The notes under the pieces: model-generated | Seen by the model: the letters and a program-made list of their open reading frames with translations, nothing else | Databases searched by the model: none | What the model was told of the DNA's origin: nothing | Assembly: GCF_902635505.1 (NCBI RefSeq) | Contig: NC_045426.1 | Span: 331,256,374 to 331,320,373 of the forward strand | DNA from: Sarcophilus harrisii | Lineage: Eukaryota; Chordata; Mammalia; Dasyuromorphia; Dasyuridae | Direction of reading: 5' to 3' | DNA: 64,000 nucleotides | Position numbers and translations under genes: made by a program | Shown: one piece after another, positions 46,926 through 59,091 of the stretch | How positions within the stretch are numbered: position 1 is the first letter of the stretch | Layout: the number at the start of each line of letters is the position of its first letter

Positions 46926-47164
46926 ATACTGACCTACCCCATCCTTGTTCCTGCTCTGAAAAACTCTTTATTTACAGATTTTGATCCTTCTGTCCTACAT
47001 GAACTACATCCCATAACCTACCCTCTACTTGTTAGGAGTCATGTTTTTGTTGGACTCAACTGTTTTATAGAGATTTTTTCTATTTTGAAATCATTTTTAT
47101 TTCTTTTCACAAATTCCCACCTTCTACTCTGATTCTGACATTCATAGAAAACTTTAAATTCTGA

Positions 47165-47405
47165 AGACAACTTGACATACACTGTCTAATTTGAACCTTA
47201 CAGCAATATTGTAAAATAGGAACTATAAATATCATTACCATTTCAAAAAAACACACTCAGATAATTAAACTTATGCACAAAGAAGTTAAATTCCTCGCTT
47301 ATGGTCATAGAAATTCTAAGTGTTAAAGCCAGTACTAGAACTGAGGTCTTCCTGACTATAAGTCCAACACTGTTCATTAAGCCATGCTTCTTTTCCTTTA
47401 GTGAC
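47165..47405 (-). mobile_element. MIR-type SINE shared with the left arm
   Basis: ATTTGAACCTTACAGCAATA, TGTTAAAGCCAGTACTAGAA and CTGAGGTCTTCCTGACTATA. Mirror of 37400-37565. Confidence 0.75.
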
Positions 47406-47539
47406 CTCGCATTGCTTTCTGATCATGATTGTCAACAACTTTGACCTAAGTCTGTTCTCTGCTTTTATTCTTCACTATTCACTTTCATATCTGAAGTTTT
47501 AATATAACCAAAATACTAGACTACTGATCATCCTGGATT

Positions 47540-47915
47540 TCAGTGAACATGCCCTATGCCTTTCTTTCTGTCTCAGTGCTTTTCTCCAATTGTCCCCCTC
47601 CTCCTGAAGTTATTCTTTTACCTCCCTCTGGCACCAACCAGCCCTGTCATAATCTTTGTCTTCTAAATAATTTTGCTATCTATCAACCAAGTGGTGAAAC
47701 TTCAATTCAGGTTCTTCTTACTTTATGAAGTCTTCCTTGATCCACTTAACCTGAAGGAACCTTTCCCCCTCTTATGATAACACTTTCTATTTTCCACTTT
47801 TCTTATTTGTATGCATTTTTATTTTTATACACTAGAATATAAGTGCTACTGAATGTCATTCACACATGTGGTGCCTTGAATAGTGCCTTAGTTAATGACA
47901 ATGGGTAAATGAATA
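47540..47915 (+). mobile_element. L2 3' region shared with the left arm
   Basis: TATGAAGTCTTCCTTGATCC, ACTAGAATATAAGTGCTACT and GGTGCCTTGAATAGTGCCTT. The mirror pieces in the left arm (34.40-34.68 and 37.17-37.33 kb) are separated there by the L1. Confidence 0.7.
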
Positions 47916-47924
47916 AGAAGTGAT

Positions 47925-48155
47925 ATAATGATATGGAAAAAAGCAAGAGGTTACAGGAGGAAGACTTGAGTTCATTTCTCTTTTTTTCTATCACCGAGTG
48001 AGCTATATGAATATGAGCAAATCATTTCTATTTACTTATCATCACCTTATCTGTAAAATGAGAATTATGCTTTTTACTTGCTATCTCCTGTGGTTCTGTG
48101 AGGAAAGAGGTTTATAATCTTTACAGCACTCTGCAGATATGATTTGTTATTGTAA
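47925..48155 (+). mobile_element. MIR-type SINE shared with the left arm
   Basis: GGAAGACTTGAGTTCATTTC, CACCTTATCTGTAAAATGAG and GGTTCTGTGAGGAAAGAGGT. Confidence 0.75.
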
Positions 48156-48933
48156 CTCTAGTCATCAGTGAAACTTTTCAATAACAAACACAAATACCAC
48201 CTGATGTAAAGTATCAATCCTAACACTACTACAATTCTAACATTATCTGTGCTTTTTTAAAGTCACTTCATTCTCTGAGTCTTGGTTTCATCCTCAATAA
48301 AAAGAGGAAGGGGAATCATAACAGATTTGGTTTTTTTTAATGAAATGTCTAATTTTATTTTTTAAAAATCATTATTTTTCTCTTCCCTACTTCATTATAC
48401 TAGAAAAAAAGCAGAATAAAAGAAACAAAACTGAAACTTTTATTTTTTGAATAATTAAGTAAATGAACAGTAAAACAAATAAATTTCTACACTGGTGGTG
48501 CCCTCAAACTTGTGTCTCTTTTTGTTCATCACCATTGTCTGTACGTGAGTAGCATTTTTTACCAATAGTTTTCAGAAATCATATTGGTTTATTGGGGTTT
48601 AAAATTTATAAATCTCTAAGGTCCCTTCAGCTTTGACAAAGCTTACAGACTTGACTCAGCTTTTGCAAGTGCTTGAAAAGAACTTTGTCCAATGTTTAAC
48701 TTAACCATTATACTGGGGGAAAATCTTAAATAAAAAAAAACAAAAAACAAAAAGAAAAAAACAACAACAACTGTATACCAGAGAAACCAGTGAATCTCTT
48801 TGAAATAGTAGAGAGAATTGGAAAATATTTGAAAACAAATGTATTTTCGTTCCCCATATCATATTAGATAAGGACAAGAAGTAACATGTCCAATCAGGTG
48901 ACAGGTTCTGAAGATGATATTTTAGACAAACAC
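48156..48933. other. Right-arm spacer, no gene
   Basis: AT-rich with A- and T-runs near 48350 and 48730. 48590-48710 is the mirror of 33600-33740. Confidence 0.45.
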
Positions 48934-49514
48934 ATTGTATTAATAGACTATGTGCTGAGTTGTGAAATATACTGGTTTAGGAATCAGAGGACCTCAGTTC
49001 AAATTCTAAGGTTACTAATGTGACCTTGGAAAAACATTTAATCTCCTGATGCCTTTTAATCTCCTTTTAGGGGGGAATGTTGAGGTTCTTTTTTTGCCAT
49101 TAATTTTGTGAAGATCTTTCTGTCTCCAAAGCAATTAGCCTATTCATTTCTTTTAATTTGCTGAGAAGGGACAACTTTGAATTAATTCTGATGATTTCTA
49201 GTAATAAATTCAGTCAACCTCATCTTGCTAAAATAACTTCTTTACATAGCACTTTGACAAGTATATTTATTACAAGCTCTCTGAGAGGTAAGTAAATAAG
49301 TAGTATTGTCTTTTTATAAATCCAGAGGAGCTAAGTGGTTTCTAAAATACTTTCCTCACAATCTTGTACAAATATCTCTACTTTAGAGATGAGTAAATTC
49401 AGGCATCAGATTAAATGTTTTTCCAAGGTCACATTAGTGTTAGAATTTGAACTGAGGTCTTCTGATTCCTAGATCAGTATAATTCACATCTCAGCACATA
49501 GCCTATTAATACAA
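48934..49514. repeat. Local inverted repeat, about 115-bp arms
   Basis: 48934-49053 (ATTAATAGACTATGTGCTGA to GATTAAATG-type wording) is the reverse complement of 49402-49514 with only a few differences. The arms are 350 bp apart. Both are copies of one MIR-containing stretch that the left arm has only once (near 32950-33100). Confidence 0.85.
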
Positions 49515-49519
49515 GGAAG

Positions 49520-50105
49520 CAAAGTGTTTGTCTTCCTGCCACTTACAAGATCAAATGCAAAATCCTCTCTTTGGCATTCAAAACCTTTCATTATCTGTCA
49601 CTATTGTGCCCCTGCCCCATATTCACTTTTCCAGTTTTCTTACACCTTATATATAATCCCTCCTCAATATCTCCAACTCCCATCCTTGCCCCATGTTTTC
49701 CAATATAATGGCTTTGGTCTCATTGCCTATCCTTCATTAAGACACAAATTAACTCTAGGTTCTAACCCACAGACATAGACATTTTTACAGTCTGTCTCTC
49801 ATACCTGTAATAATCTCTGTCTTCATCTCTGCCTTTTAGTTTCCTCAACTTCCTTCAAGTCTCAGCTAAAATCTTATCTTCCATGGAAATCTTTTGATGA
49901 TCCTCTCTTAATTTTAGTACCTTTGTTCTTTTGATTATTTCCAGCATAATCCATATAAATCTTGTTTGTACATAATGTTTGCATATTACCTCCTCCTTTA
50001 AACTCTGAGCAATGAGAACAGAGACTGTGCTTTGCCTTCTTTATATCCTTTGTGTTTAGCACAGTGCCTGGGATATAGTAGGCATTTAATAAATATTTAT
50101 TGACT
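49520..50105 (+). mobile_element. L2 LINE 3' end
   Basis: ATGCAAAATCCTCTCTTTGG, TTCAAAACCTTTCATTATCT, AACTCTGAGCAATGAGAACA, AGCACAGTGCCTGGGATATA and TTAATAAATATTTATTGACT, the full L2 tail order. The 84-codon open frame inside it is a by-product. Confidence 0.85.
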
Positions 50106-50644
50106 GTTTTCTATTTAGGGAAAAGCATGGTTGATTTAAATCTTATTTCCCTCAGGATCATTAGTACATATTTTCAAGATGGCAGGCCACAATTGAAGCC
50201 CCATGATCATGGAATGGAAAGCTTTTTCTCTATACTGAATTGGTTATACTTTGTTATGGTCAAGTTCACAATATTGGTCTCACATAATAAAAACTTATGA
50301 ATGAACTGAGCAGATTCATATGTCATTTAGACCATTCACATTTACATGGTGCTATACTATATAAGTTGATAAGCAACTCACTGTTATTAGTTAGGGAAGA
50401 CAAATGATATACTTATGAATATGTAATAAGTGCCAGAAAAAGGACATATATTCTGCTGCTCAGTGAGAATTTAAAGACTCTGTACTCAGAGGATTTATTT
50501 ATTGTCATTCATTAATTTGTTTATTACTTCATCAAGATTTTATTCAGAGCCTATCTCATGCAAGATATTATATTAAGAAACATGGAAAGTACTATGATGA
50601 ATAAGCCATGACAATTGCTTTTCATGGTCTAATAAAAGTTATGT

Positions 50645-50850
50645 GGCAATGTGGCATAGCAAAATAAAGCATAGGACTAGGAGTCAGGAAGGATACAAGA
50701 GTCTTGAATATTAGTGATACCAATCAGTTGAATGACCTTGAGTAATATATTTCACTTCTGTGGGACTCAGTTTTCTGATTTGTAAAATGAAGAGCTTGGA
50801 TAAGATAATCTCTAAGGTAACTTCCAGGTGTGAAATTAGAGCATCCAAAT
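50645..50850 (+). mobile_element. MIR/THER1-type SINE shared with the left arm
   Basis: CATAGGACTAGGAGTCAGGA, TGAATGACCTTGAGTAATAT and GTGGGACTCAGTTTTCTGAT. Confidence 0.8.
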
Positions 50851-52150
50851 AAGAAGGCATAAATTAGCTGAGATACATTTCTACTAATTAACACGAAGAA
50901 TGGGTGAAAATTCTCCTTTTTGAATGCATAATTAAATAAGGTTTCTTAGCTACGGTTCCATAGTACTGATAGCTTTCTTTTATGACCTTATTGTATTTAT
51001 TTCCTTGTTATATTCAATTATCTACTCTAAGAGAGAAAAGAACAAATGGATCCTTGATGATTGAAATGCTCTGTAAGATATTCTGACCTCAACTTTCTTA
51101 CCTTGAGGCATTCATAAGTCATCAGAGACCAGGAGCTACATTTTCAGGAAGAACCTATGTCTTCTATCTGTGATCACAGCAACTTTGCTTGATGAGCTAG
51201 AAGAAGATATTCACTGAGGATGATCCTGTCATATAGCATAACCACGCCAATTAGCACAAAATCTTTGAGTTCACATGTATAAAGCCCATAAGAAATAAAG
51301 CTGAGGCTAGAAATAACCAAACTCCAAAGAAATGAAACATAATAAAAGTTGAAAATACAGTTTATGGCATTATACTACTTCCATTAGATACAACATTACT
51401 AGGACAATTATTGTATTGGAAAATAAGTCTCCCTAGCTGCTCAATCAAATCTAGAGAAATTATAACAGTCACTTTCCACAATAATCAAATTTAAACACTA
51501 ATATGAAATAACTGATCTTTGAAAGTCGTTCTGATTATACTTAATTAGCTTCCTCACCTTCAAATAAACTGCTATAGTCTACCCCCTAAAAGTATTTATC
51601 ATTTATAACTTCTTTCTTTGCATTCAGGGACTTTTTCAATCCCTGAACAATTTAGTTTTCTAAGGTTGCCAAAAGTAGTTTTGTTGAAACCTCAGGGACA
51701 ATGTTTCACGTACTTAATTATACACAAGATTTTTATTTTGTTCTTTTTCTCAGTATCTGTATTCTTTTAAAAAAAAATAAGAAATGACCACTATTAATAG
51801 TAGGTTTGTTAGTGTATCAATTATTTTGTCACATTAATTCAAGGACACCTGGGACCTTTTCTTTTTCAAACATTATTAATGTCTTTTGTTTTTAACACTG
51901 ATATATTTCTCATTATAGCTCCTATTTTCCACCAGTTCTCACTATAATACTATACATTGTAAGAAAGGTGAATAGTTAATCTAAAGTAATTAACATTATT
52001 ATGAAACTCTTCTAATTTGTAGTGCCATTCCCTTTCCTTATAAATTTTATAGACATTTTATTTGAAGATCTTGAATTTTCCAACAATGAAATTTTCCCTT
52101 CAAAATATTCCGAATTTATTGTTTGTCATTGAAATTATCTAATTTAACTT
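50851..52150. other. Distal right arm, non-coding
   Basis: Mirror of 28560-28735 and 30495-31640. The 51050-51730 stretch is especially well kept, but no gene or known RNA is recognised. Confidence 0.55.
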
Positions 52151-52189
52151 CTGTGTATCTCAGAGTTCAAAATCAAATAAGAGATTGAG

Positions 52190-52805
52190 AAAAATTTAGG
52201 AAAAAAAACAATCAAAGAAAAGCAAGAAAATTATGAATAGAAAGTCAACCAACTGGAAAGGGGGGTCCAGAATCTTAAGGAAGGAAACAATTTCTTGAAA
52301 ATTAGAATTGGAAAAGGAGAAGTCATGATTTTGTAAGATATCCCCAAATAAAGAAACAATCAAAATAATGAAAAAAAAGAGAAAATATTGTGAAAACAAG
52401 AAAAACAACAGTTCTGAAGAATAAATCAAGAAGAGAAATATAAGAATTTTGAACTATCTGAAAGGTACAAATTTAAAAAAAAAAATCTTGGTACAATATC
52501 ATAAGAAATAATTAAAAATAAATTGCCCTGACATTTTAGAACAAGATGGGAAAGTAGAAATAGGAAAAAAATCCACTGAAAGAGATCCCAGAATGAAAAT
52601 ATACAGGAATATCATATCAAAGTTTCAAAATCCCCGGTTAAGGAAAAAATTATTGCAATCAACACCAGAAAAAAAAACTATTCAAATACTGTGGAATCAC
52701 AGTCAGAATTACATAAAGCTTAGCAGCTGCAACATTAAAAGCCTGCTGTTCTTAGAGTATTATATATTGAAGAGCAAAAGAGCTGAGTCTTTTTGTTTTC
52801 ATTAT
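52190..52805 (+). mobile_element. L1 ORF1 fragment
   Basis: Sense peptide remnants YRNIISKFQNPRLRKKLLQ, then IQILWNHSQNYIKLSSCN, and KSKRAESF near 52593-52800 match the C-terminal part of L1 ORF1p. The coiled-coil part lies upstream as A-rich sequence. Confidence 0.8.
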
Positions 52806-55640
52806 TTCCCTCAATAACAAATTCACATGTAAATCCACCACACCCTGGAGATTTTTTCTTAAGGAGTTCAATAATGGCTTGTTCTATTTCTTTTTCTAAA
52901 ATGGAACTATTTAAATAATAGGGAAAGAAGGACTCCTACCAAATTCATTTTATGACATAGATATGGAGCTGATATCCAAACTTGGTAGGGTGAAAACAGA
53001 GAAAGAAAATTATAAAGTAATTTCCTTAATGAATATTGATGCAAAAATCTTAAATAAAATATTAGCAAAGAAATTACAGAAAGTAATCCCCACGATAATA
53101 CACTATGACCAAATAAGATTTATACTAGCAATACAGGGTTGGTTCAATATTAGGAAATATTGACTATATCAATAACCAAATTCTAAAAAATCATATGATT
53201 ATCTCAATAGATGCAGAAAAAAGCATTTGACAAAGTTCAACATCAATTCCTATTAAAAACATTAGAGAACATAGGAATAAATGGACTTTTCCTTAAAAAT
53301 AGCATCTATTTAAAATCATCAGCAAGTATCATATGTAATGAGGACACACTGGAATCATTTCCAGTAAAATCAGAGATGAAACAAGGTTGTCTACTATCAC
53401 CATTACCATTAAACATTATGTTAGAAAGGTTAGCTTTGGCAATAAGAGAAGAAAAAGAGATTAAAGGAATTAGATTAGGCTAATGTAGAAATCAAGTTAT
53501 TATTCTTTATAGATGATATGAGGGTATACTTGGAGAACCCTAGAGAATCAAGTTAAAAACTACTAGAACCAATTCACAACTTTACCAGAGTTGCAGGATA
53601 CAAAATAAATCCACATAAATCATCAGCATTTTTATATATTTCCAACAAGATCCAGCAGCAAGAGATACAAAGAAAATTCCATTCAAAAGAAGTGTCAATA
53701 GTATAAAATATTTAGGAATCTTACCTGTCAAGCGAAATTCAGCTACTATATGAACACAACTACAAAACATTTTCCACACAAATAAAATCAGATCTAATCA
53801 TTTGGGAAAATATGAAATTGGGAAAAATATGAAAAAAATTGGGAAAAAAGCATGACAAAGCTCATGGATTGGCCAAGTGAATATAATAAAAATGACAATA
53901 CTACTGAAATTAATCTACTTGTTTAATGCCATGCCAAACAACTCCCAAGAAATAATTTTACAGATATAGAAAAAATATAGTTCATCTGGAAGAACAAAAG
54001 GTCAAGAATTTGAAGAGAATTAATGAAAAAAATGTCAATGAATGTGGCCTAGCTGTGCCAGACCTGAAACTATATTGTAAAGCAGCTGTCATCAAAAGCA
54101 TTTGGTGCTGTCTAAGCAATAATGTAATCAATCACTGGAATGGTTAGGTTCACAGAACAAAATAGTCAATAACTCTAGTAATCTAGTATTTGACAAACCC
54201 AAAGACTCCAATTTTTGGGATAAGAACTCACTATTTGACAAAAACCACTGGGAAAATTGGAAACTAGTATGGTAGAAACTAGCATTGACCCACATCTAAC
54301 ACTATATACTAAGATAAGGTCAAAATAGGTTCATGATTTAAACATAGAGATATTATAAGCAAATTAGAAGAACATAGGATAGTTTACTACTCAGACCTAT
54401 GGAGAAGGAAGGAACTGGAACTCATAAATGGACACCACATCGATAATTTTGATCATGTTAATCTAAACATTTCTTGTACAAACAAAACTAATGCAGACAA
54501 GATTAGAAGGGAAGCAATAAATTGGGAAAACATTTTTACATTTAAGGGTTTTGATAAAGGCCTTATTTCTAAAATATATAGAGAAATTGCCAAAAATTTA
54601 TAAGAGTTCAAGGCATTCTCCAATTCATAAATAGTCAAAGGATATAAACAGACAATTTTAAGAAGAAGAAATTAAAAACATTTCTGGTCATATGAAAAGG
54701 TGCTCTAAATCACTATTGATCAGAGAAATTAAAATTAAGATAACTCTGAGATACCACTACATATCTTTCACATTGGCTAAGATGACAGGAAAAAATAATG
54801 ATGAATGTTAGAGAGGATGTGGGAAAACTGGGACACTCATATATTGTTGGTGAAACTGTGAATGGTTCCAGCTATTCTGGAAAGCAATTTGTAACAATGC
54901 TCAAAAAGTTACCGAATTGTACATAACCTTTGACCCAGCAGTGTTTCTGCTGGGCCTATATCCCAAAGATATCTTAAAGGAAGGAAAGAGATCCACATGT
55001 GCAAAAGTGTTTGTGACATCCCTTTTTGTAGTAGTAACTAACTAGAAAATGAGTGGATACCCATCAGTTGGAGAATAGCTGAATAAGTTATGATATATGA
55101 ATGTTAAGGAATATTATTGTTCTGTAAGAAATGACCAGCAGGATGAATACAGAGAGGCTTGGAGAGACTTACATGAACTGATGCTAAATGAAATTAGCAG
55201 AACCAGGAGATCATTATACATGGCAACATAATGATCAATTCTGATGGTAGTGGCTTTGCAACAATAAGGTGACTGAAGCTACTTTCAATGATTTTGTGAA
55301 GAGAGAGCCCTTTTCATCCAGAGAGAGGACTGTGAGAACTGAGTATGGATCACAGCATAATATTCTCACTCTTTTTGTTGTTGTTCACTTGCATTTTGTT
55401 TTCTTACTCATTTTCTTTCCTTTTTGATCTGATTTTTCTTGTGCAGCAAGATAATTGTATAAATATATTCACATATATTGGAATTAACATATATTTTAAC
55501 ATGTATAACATGTATTGGTTTGCTTGTCATCTAGGGGAGCGGGTAGTGGGAGGGAGGGGAAAATTTGGAATACATGGCTATGCAAGGGTCAATGTTGAAA
55601 AATTATCCATACATGTTTTTTTTTCACCTTTCACTTATTT
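52806..55640 (+). mobile_element. L1 LINE, 5'-truncated with inverted 5' end
   Basis: 52806-52915 is antisense RT sequence (AAATCCACCACACCCTGGAG is the complement of the SPGP region). From about 52918 the element reads forward: [10 protein letters not shown]-like wording, [57 protein letters not shown] and so on to the C-terminus and the 3' UTR (TTCTTGTGCAGCAAGATAAT). About 60 bp are missing at the switch, as in twin-primed L1 insertions. Many stops. Confidence 0.88.
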
Positions 55641-55674
55641 TATTTTATTTTTTATCTGAATAGAGTAACCTTTT

Positions 55675-56440
55675 TTTTTTTAATTATAACTTTTTATTGA
55701 CAGAACCCATGCCTAGGTAATTTTTTACAACATTATACCTTGCACTCACTTCTGTTCTGACTTTTCCCCTCCCTCCCTCCACCCCTCCACCCCCTCCTCC
55801 AGATGACAAGCAGTCCTATACATGTTAAATATGTCACAGTATATCCTAGATACAATATATGTGTGCAAAATCAAACAGTTCTCTTGTTGCACAGGAAGAA
55901 TTGGATTCAGAAGGTAAAAATAACCTGGGAAGAAAAACAAAAATGCAAACAGTTTACATTCATTTCCCAGTGTTTTTTCTTTGGGTGTAGCTGCTTCTGT
56001 CCATCATTGATCAATTGAAACTGAGTTAGATCTTGTCTTTGTCGAAGAAATCCACTTCCATCAGAATACATCCTCATACAGTAGTATCATTGTTGAAGTA
56101 CATAATGATCTCTTGGTTCTGCTCATTTCACTTAGCATCAGTTCATGTAATTCTCTCCAAGCCTCTCTGTATTCATCCTGCTGGTCATTTTTTACCGAAC
56201 AATAATATTCCATAACATTCATATACCACAATTTACCCAACCATTCTCCAATTGATGGGCATCCATTCATTTTCCAGTTTCTAGTCACCACAAACAGGGC
56301 TGCCACAAACATTTTGGCACATACAGGTCCCTTTCCCTTCTTTAGTGTCTCTTTGGGGTATAAGCCCAGTAGAAACACTGCTGGATCAAAGTGTATGCAC
56401 AGTTTGATAACTTTCTGAGCATAGTTCCAAATTCATGCAT
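55675..56440 (-). mobile_element. L1 3' end, antisense, tail-to-tail with the previous L1
   Basis: The minus-strand peptide at 56061-56378 (FLLGLYPKETLKKGKGPVC, KMFVAALFVVTRNWKMN, CPSIGEWLGKLWYMNVMEYYC) is open over 105 codons, suggesting a fairly young copy. The 3' tail begins at 55675. Confidence 0.93.
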
Positions 56441-57754
56441 ATGCTTTGAAAAGAAAAAGGTTTAATAAAAAAGGAAAAATAAATCTTCTTGTTTTCAGTC
56501 TCAAAATATGTAGTCATTACATCCTAAATAATTTGGTGAATGATTATTTAGCCTAGTCATATATCTGTTATAGATACATATAGATGTTTCTGTCTGTATG
56601 AAATAAAGTCCTTAAAGCTTTCCAAAATAAAATAAGAACAACTAACATGATTGTAAGACCTATTATTTTATTGTTTATTGAAATTAAAGTTGAAACATTT
56701 TTAACATTTGTATATACTGTGTGTCCTGTGACACAAATATATTACATGAAAATTTGCTGGGCAATTCTCAAGATCTCAGTTTTCATAGGCACAGGATCCC
56801 ATGTAAGGTTTAAATGTTTCTAGTTTCTCTTTAAGTTTCTAGTAATGCTCTGTTGTTATTAATCATTGTACCTGAGACATCTTAGAGCATAGAAATGACT
56901 GTGTGTATGAATTCATTTATTTATTGATTCTGTAAGATTTCTACTTTGAGACAGACTTTGGCTCACTGAGAAATGATGCATGACATAGGGGTTGATTGAT
57001 ATTCAGCAATTTGAAAATTTCAGAAACCTTTCAAGCTAAAAACAAAACAACAAAATCTTATGAAGCTTTCCAGATTCTTCACAGAACAAATTCTTAACTG
57101 CAATAAGCAATCAGCAACAAAAACACAGATTTCTTTATTCTGTATGATGGCAGATTTGCCAACCAGATGTGAGTGAGTCAGAGATGGGATGAAGCATCTA
57201 TACCCTACTGATGAGTCTCATTTGCAAGGTCTAGATGGCTATTAAATTATCATGTAAATAATTTTGGGATCTTTGAAAGTAAAACCTTTTGGAGGGAATC
57301 TGCTGCTCAAAAACTTCTCATTTCTTAATCTAATGCTTCTTGAAATTTCCTTTCTTGCTTCCATGTCTTTAAATTCTTCTTTCCTCCTTTCTCACCTCTG
57401 ATTCTTAGATTCTCCCTTACATCCTGCATAGGAGGTTGTATATCAGCTCCTATGGTAAGCTTTTCCTTATCCCCATAATTATAAATGTTCTGTTCCTCTT
57501 CAATTTTTTTTTCATTTTCATATTTGTTTGTATCCACCAAGAAGAAGTAATATCCTTGAGTATAAAGACTGTTTTTCCATTTATCTCTTTGGATCTTGAG
57601 TACTTCACATTGTGTAATGTGTATAAAGTATAAAGCATAAAGCTTTATTTAATTAATGCTTGTAAAAACGAATTGAATCTTTGTCCTATGACAGATGAAA
57701 TGAAGTCTATGAAAAAGGTAATAAGAAATGGGCCATAAAAAAGAGGGTAGAGGG
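56441..57754. other. Spacer; its right end duplicates 41.16-41.27 kb
   Basis: No gene recognised. 57600-57747 is the partner of 41130-41265. Confidence 0.5.
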
Positions 57755-58830
57755 GAGGATTCTGGGAAGATGACAATGTAGGTTGGTAAATTTCAAGTTC
57801 TCCCAATTTCCCCCATAAGTAGAACAAATTTGTACCTCATGACAAACATAGACTGGTGAAAAATCAAGAAGACTTGGGAAAGAACAGGGTCCTCTTGATA
57901 CTGAAGAGGGTGCAATTTCTAGGAGAAATATAGCAATAATCTTGAGCTTCCCAGATTTTAGGAGTGCTTGTCAATGATCTTAAAGTCTCCTGCCTTTAGG
58001 AATATAGTCCTAGAAACTTTGATAACTTCCAGATAACAATCTGTTAGTTCATGATAACAGGGTTTTTGAGACAAATGTGTGAGGTGCAAATTAGACCATT
58101 CCTCAGTTCTACCTCTGGGTCATAAAATTAGTATATCAGTGACCTGAAGAACCAGATCTCTCAGTCTTTTTCTATACATTTGTCTTCTTGCTCCTGGTTC
58201 TTTGTTAAATCCTTTTGGAATTTAGCCCACTTCAATTGGCATTACAATTACAATAAACATTGCACATTGACTTGGAGATGGATTCAAGCCTGAAAATTCT
58301 TTTGAGACACCTTACTGGTTTGTGGCCCCAACTTTTGGGGAATCCATTTGAACCTCAGCAGTACAATCAGAGAAGATCTGAAGAAATGTTCCAGGCCAGG
58401 GCTTAATCTGTCTGAAGTGCAAACATCTTTGAGCTAGCTCCACAGAAACATGAAGTGGGACACCTCGAGCTTAGTGGGGTATGGCTGGAGCCTTAGCAAA
58501 AACCACAAAGACTTTCACTTCCAGGACTATTTGCAGCTTTGAGGGTTGAGTTTGGGGAAAATGAAGTAAACCTTGGTTAATTGGGAATGCCAGATCCAGC
58601 TATGCTGCTGAGACACAGCCCTGGGCCAGAAGGAACCGGGACCTGGTGAGTGTAGAAGCAGGGACATGGCTGGCTGTGGGCACTTGTAGGAGGGTGGAGC
58701 TTTTGGTTTGGGGTTCCTGATGAAAATGGAGAGCTGAAGAAGCTTAAGGCACCATCCCCCCACCCCATGATTGAAGTGCTTATACTAATACCTCTCATTA
58801 AAATAAAGAATTGGCAAAGAAGAAAGAACC
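57755..58830 (+). mobile_element. Probable L1 5' UTR remnant
   Basis: It starts GATTCTGGGAAGATGACAAT and GTAGGTTGGTAAATTTCAAG, and later has CTTTCACTTCCAGGACTATT, GAACCGGGACCTGGTGAGTG and ATGGCTGGCTGTGGGCACTT. The second half is the most GC-rich part of this end of the window. This wording recalls marsupial L1 5' UTRs, which hold the internal promoter. No ORF1 follows. Open frames on the minus strand here (58527-58798) are not supported as genes. Confidence 0.5.
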
Positions 58831-58831
58831 C

Positions 58832-59091
58832 ATGTAATGGTTCTTAGTCATCTCCCAGAGTTCTTTCACTGGGTGTAGCTGGTTCAGTTCATTACTGCTC
58901 CATTAGAACTGATTTGGTTCATCTCATTGCTGAAGGTGGCCAGGTCCATCAGAATTGATCATCATATAGTATTGTTGTTGAAGTATATAATGATCTCCTG
59001 GTCCTGCTCATTTCACTCAGCATCAGTTCGTGTAAGTCTCTCCAGGCGTTTCTGAAATCATTCTGTTGATCATTTCTTACCAAACAATAAT
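58832..59091 (-). mobile_element. L1 3' region fragment, antisense
   Basis: AATGATCTCCTGGTCCTGCT, CATCAGTTCGTGTAAGTCTC and CATTCTGTTGATCATTTCTT. It stops exactly where a forward L1 starts. Confidence 0.88.

Larger units (their letters stand above)
43200..52150 (-). repeat. Right arm of the large inverted duplication (OR unit)
   Basis: Mirror image of 28560-40950; it carries the intact receptor. Insertions found only in this arm include the RTE fragment at 46.33-46.92 kb and the L2 tail at 49.52-50.10 kb (or that L2 was lost from the left arm). Similarity ends near 52.15 kb, where an L1 begins, and near 43.2 kb, where the L1-filled spacer begins. Confidence 0.85.

Noticed and set aside
49524-49778. 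84-codon frame in the right arm
   Set aside because: Falls in an L2 tail with no protein motif.
58527-58798. Two minus-strand open frames, proline- and serine-rich, 73-78 codons
   Set aside because: They overlap each other in different frames within an L1 5' UTR-like, GC-richer stretch and have no recognisable domain.
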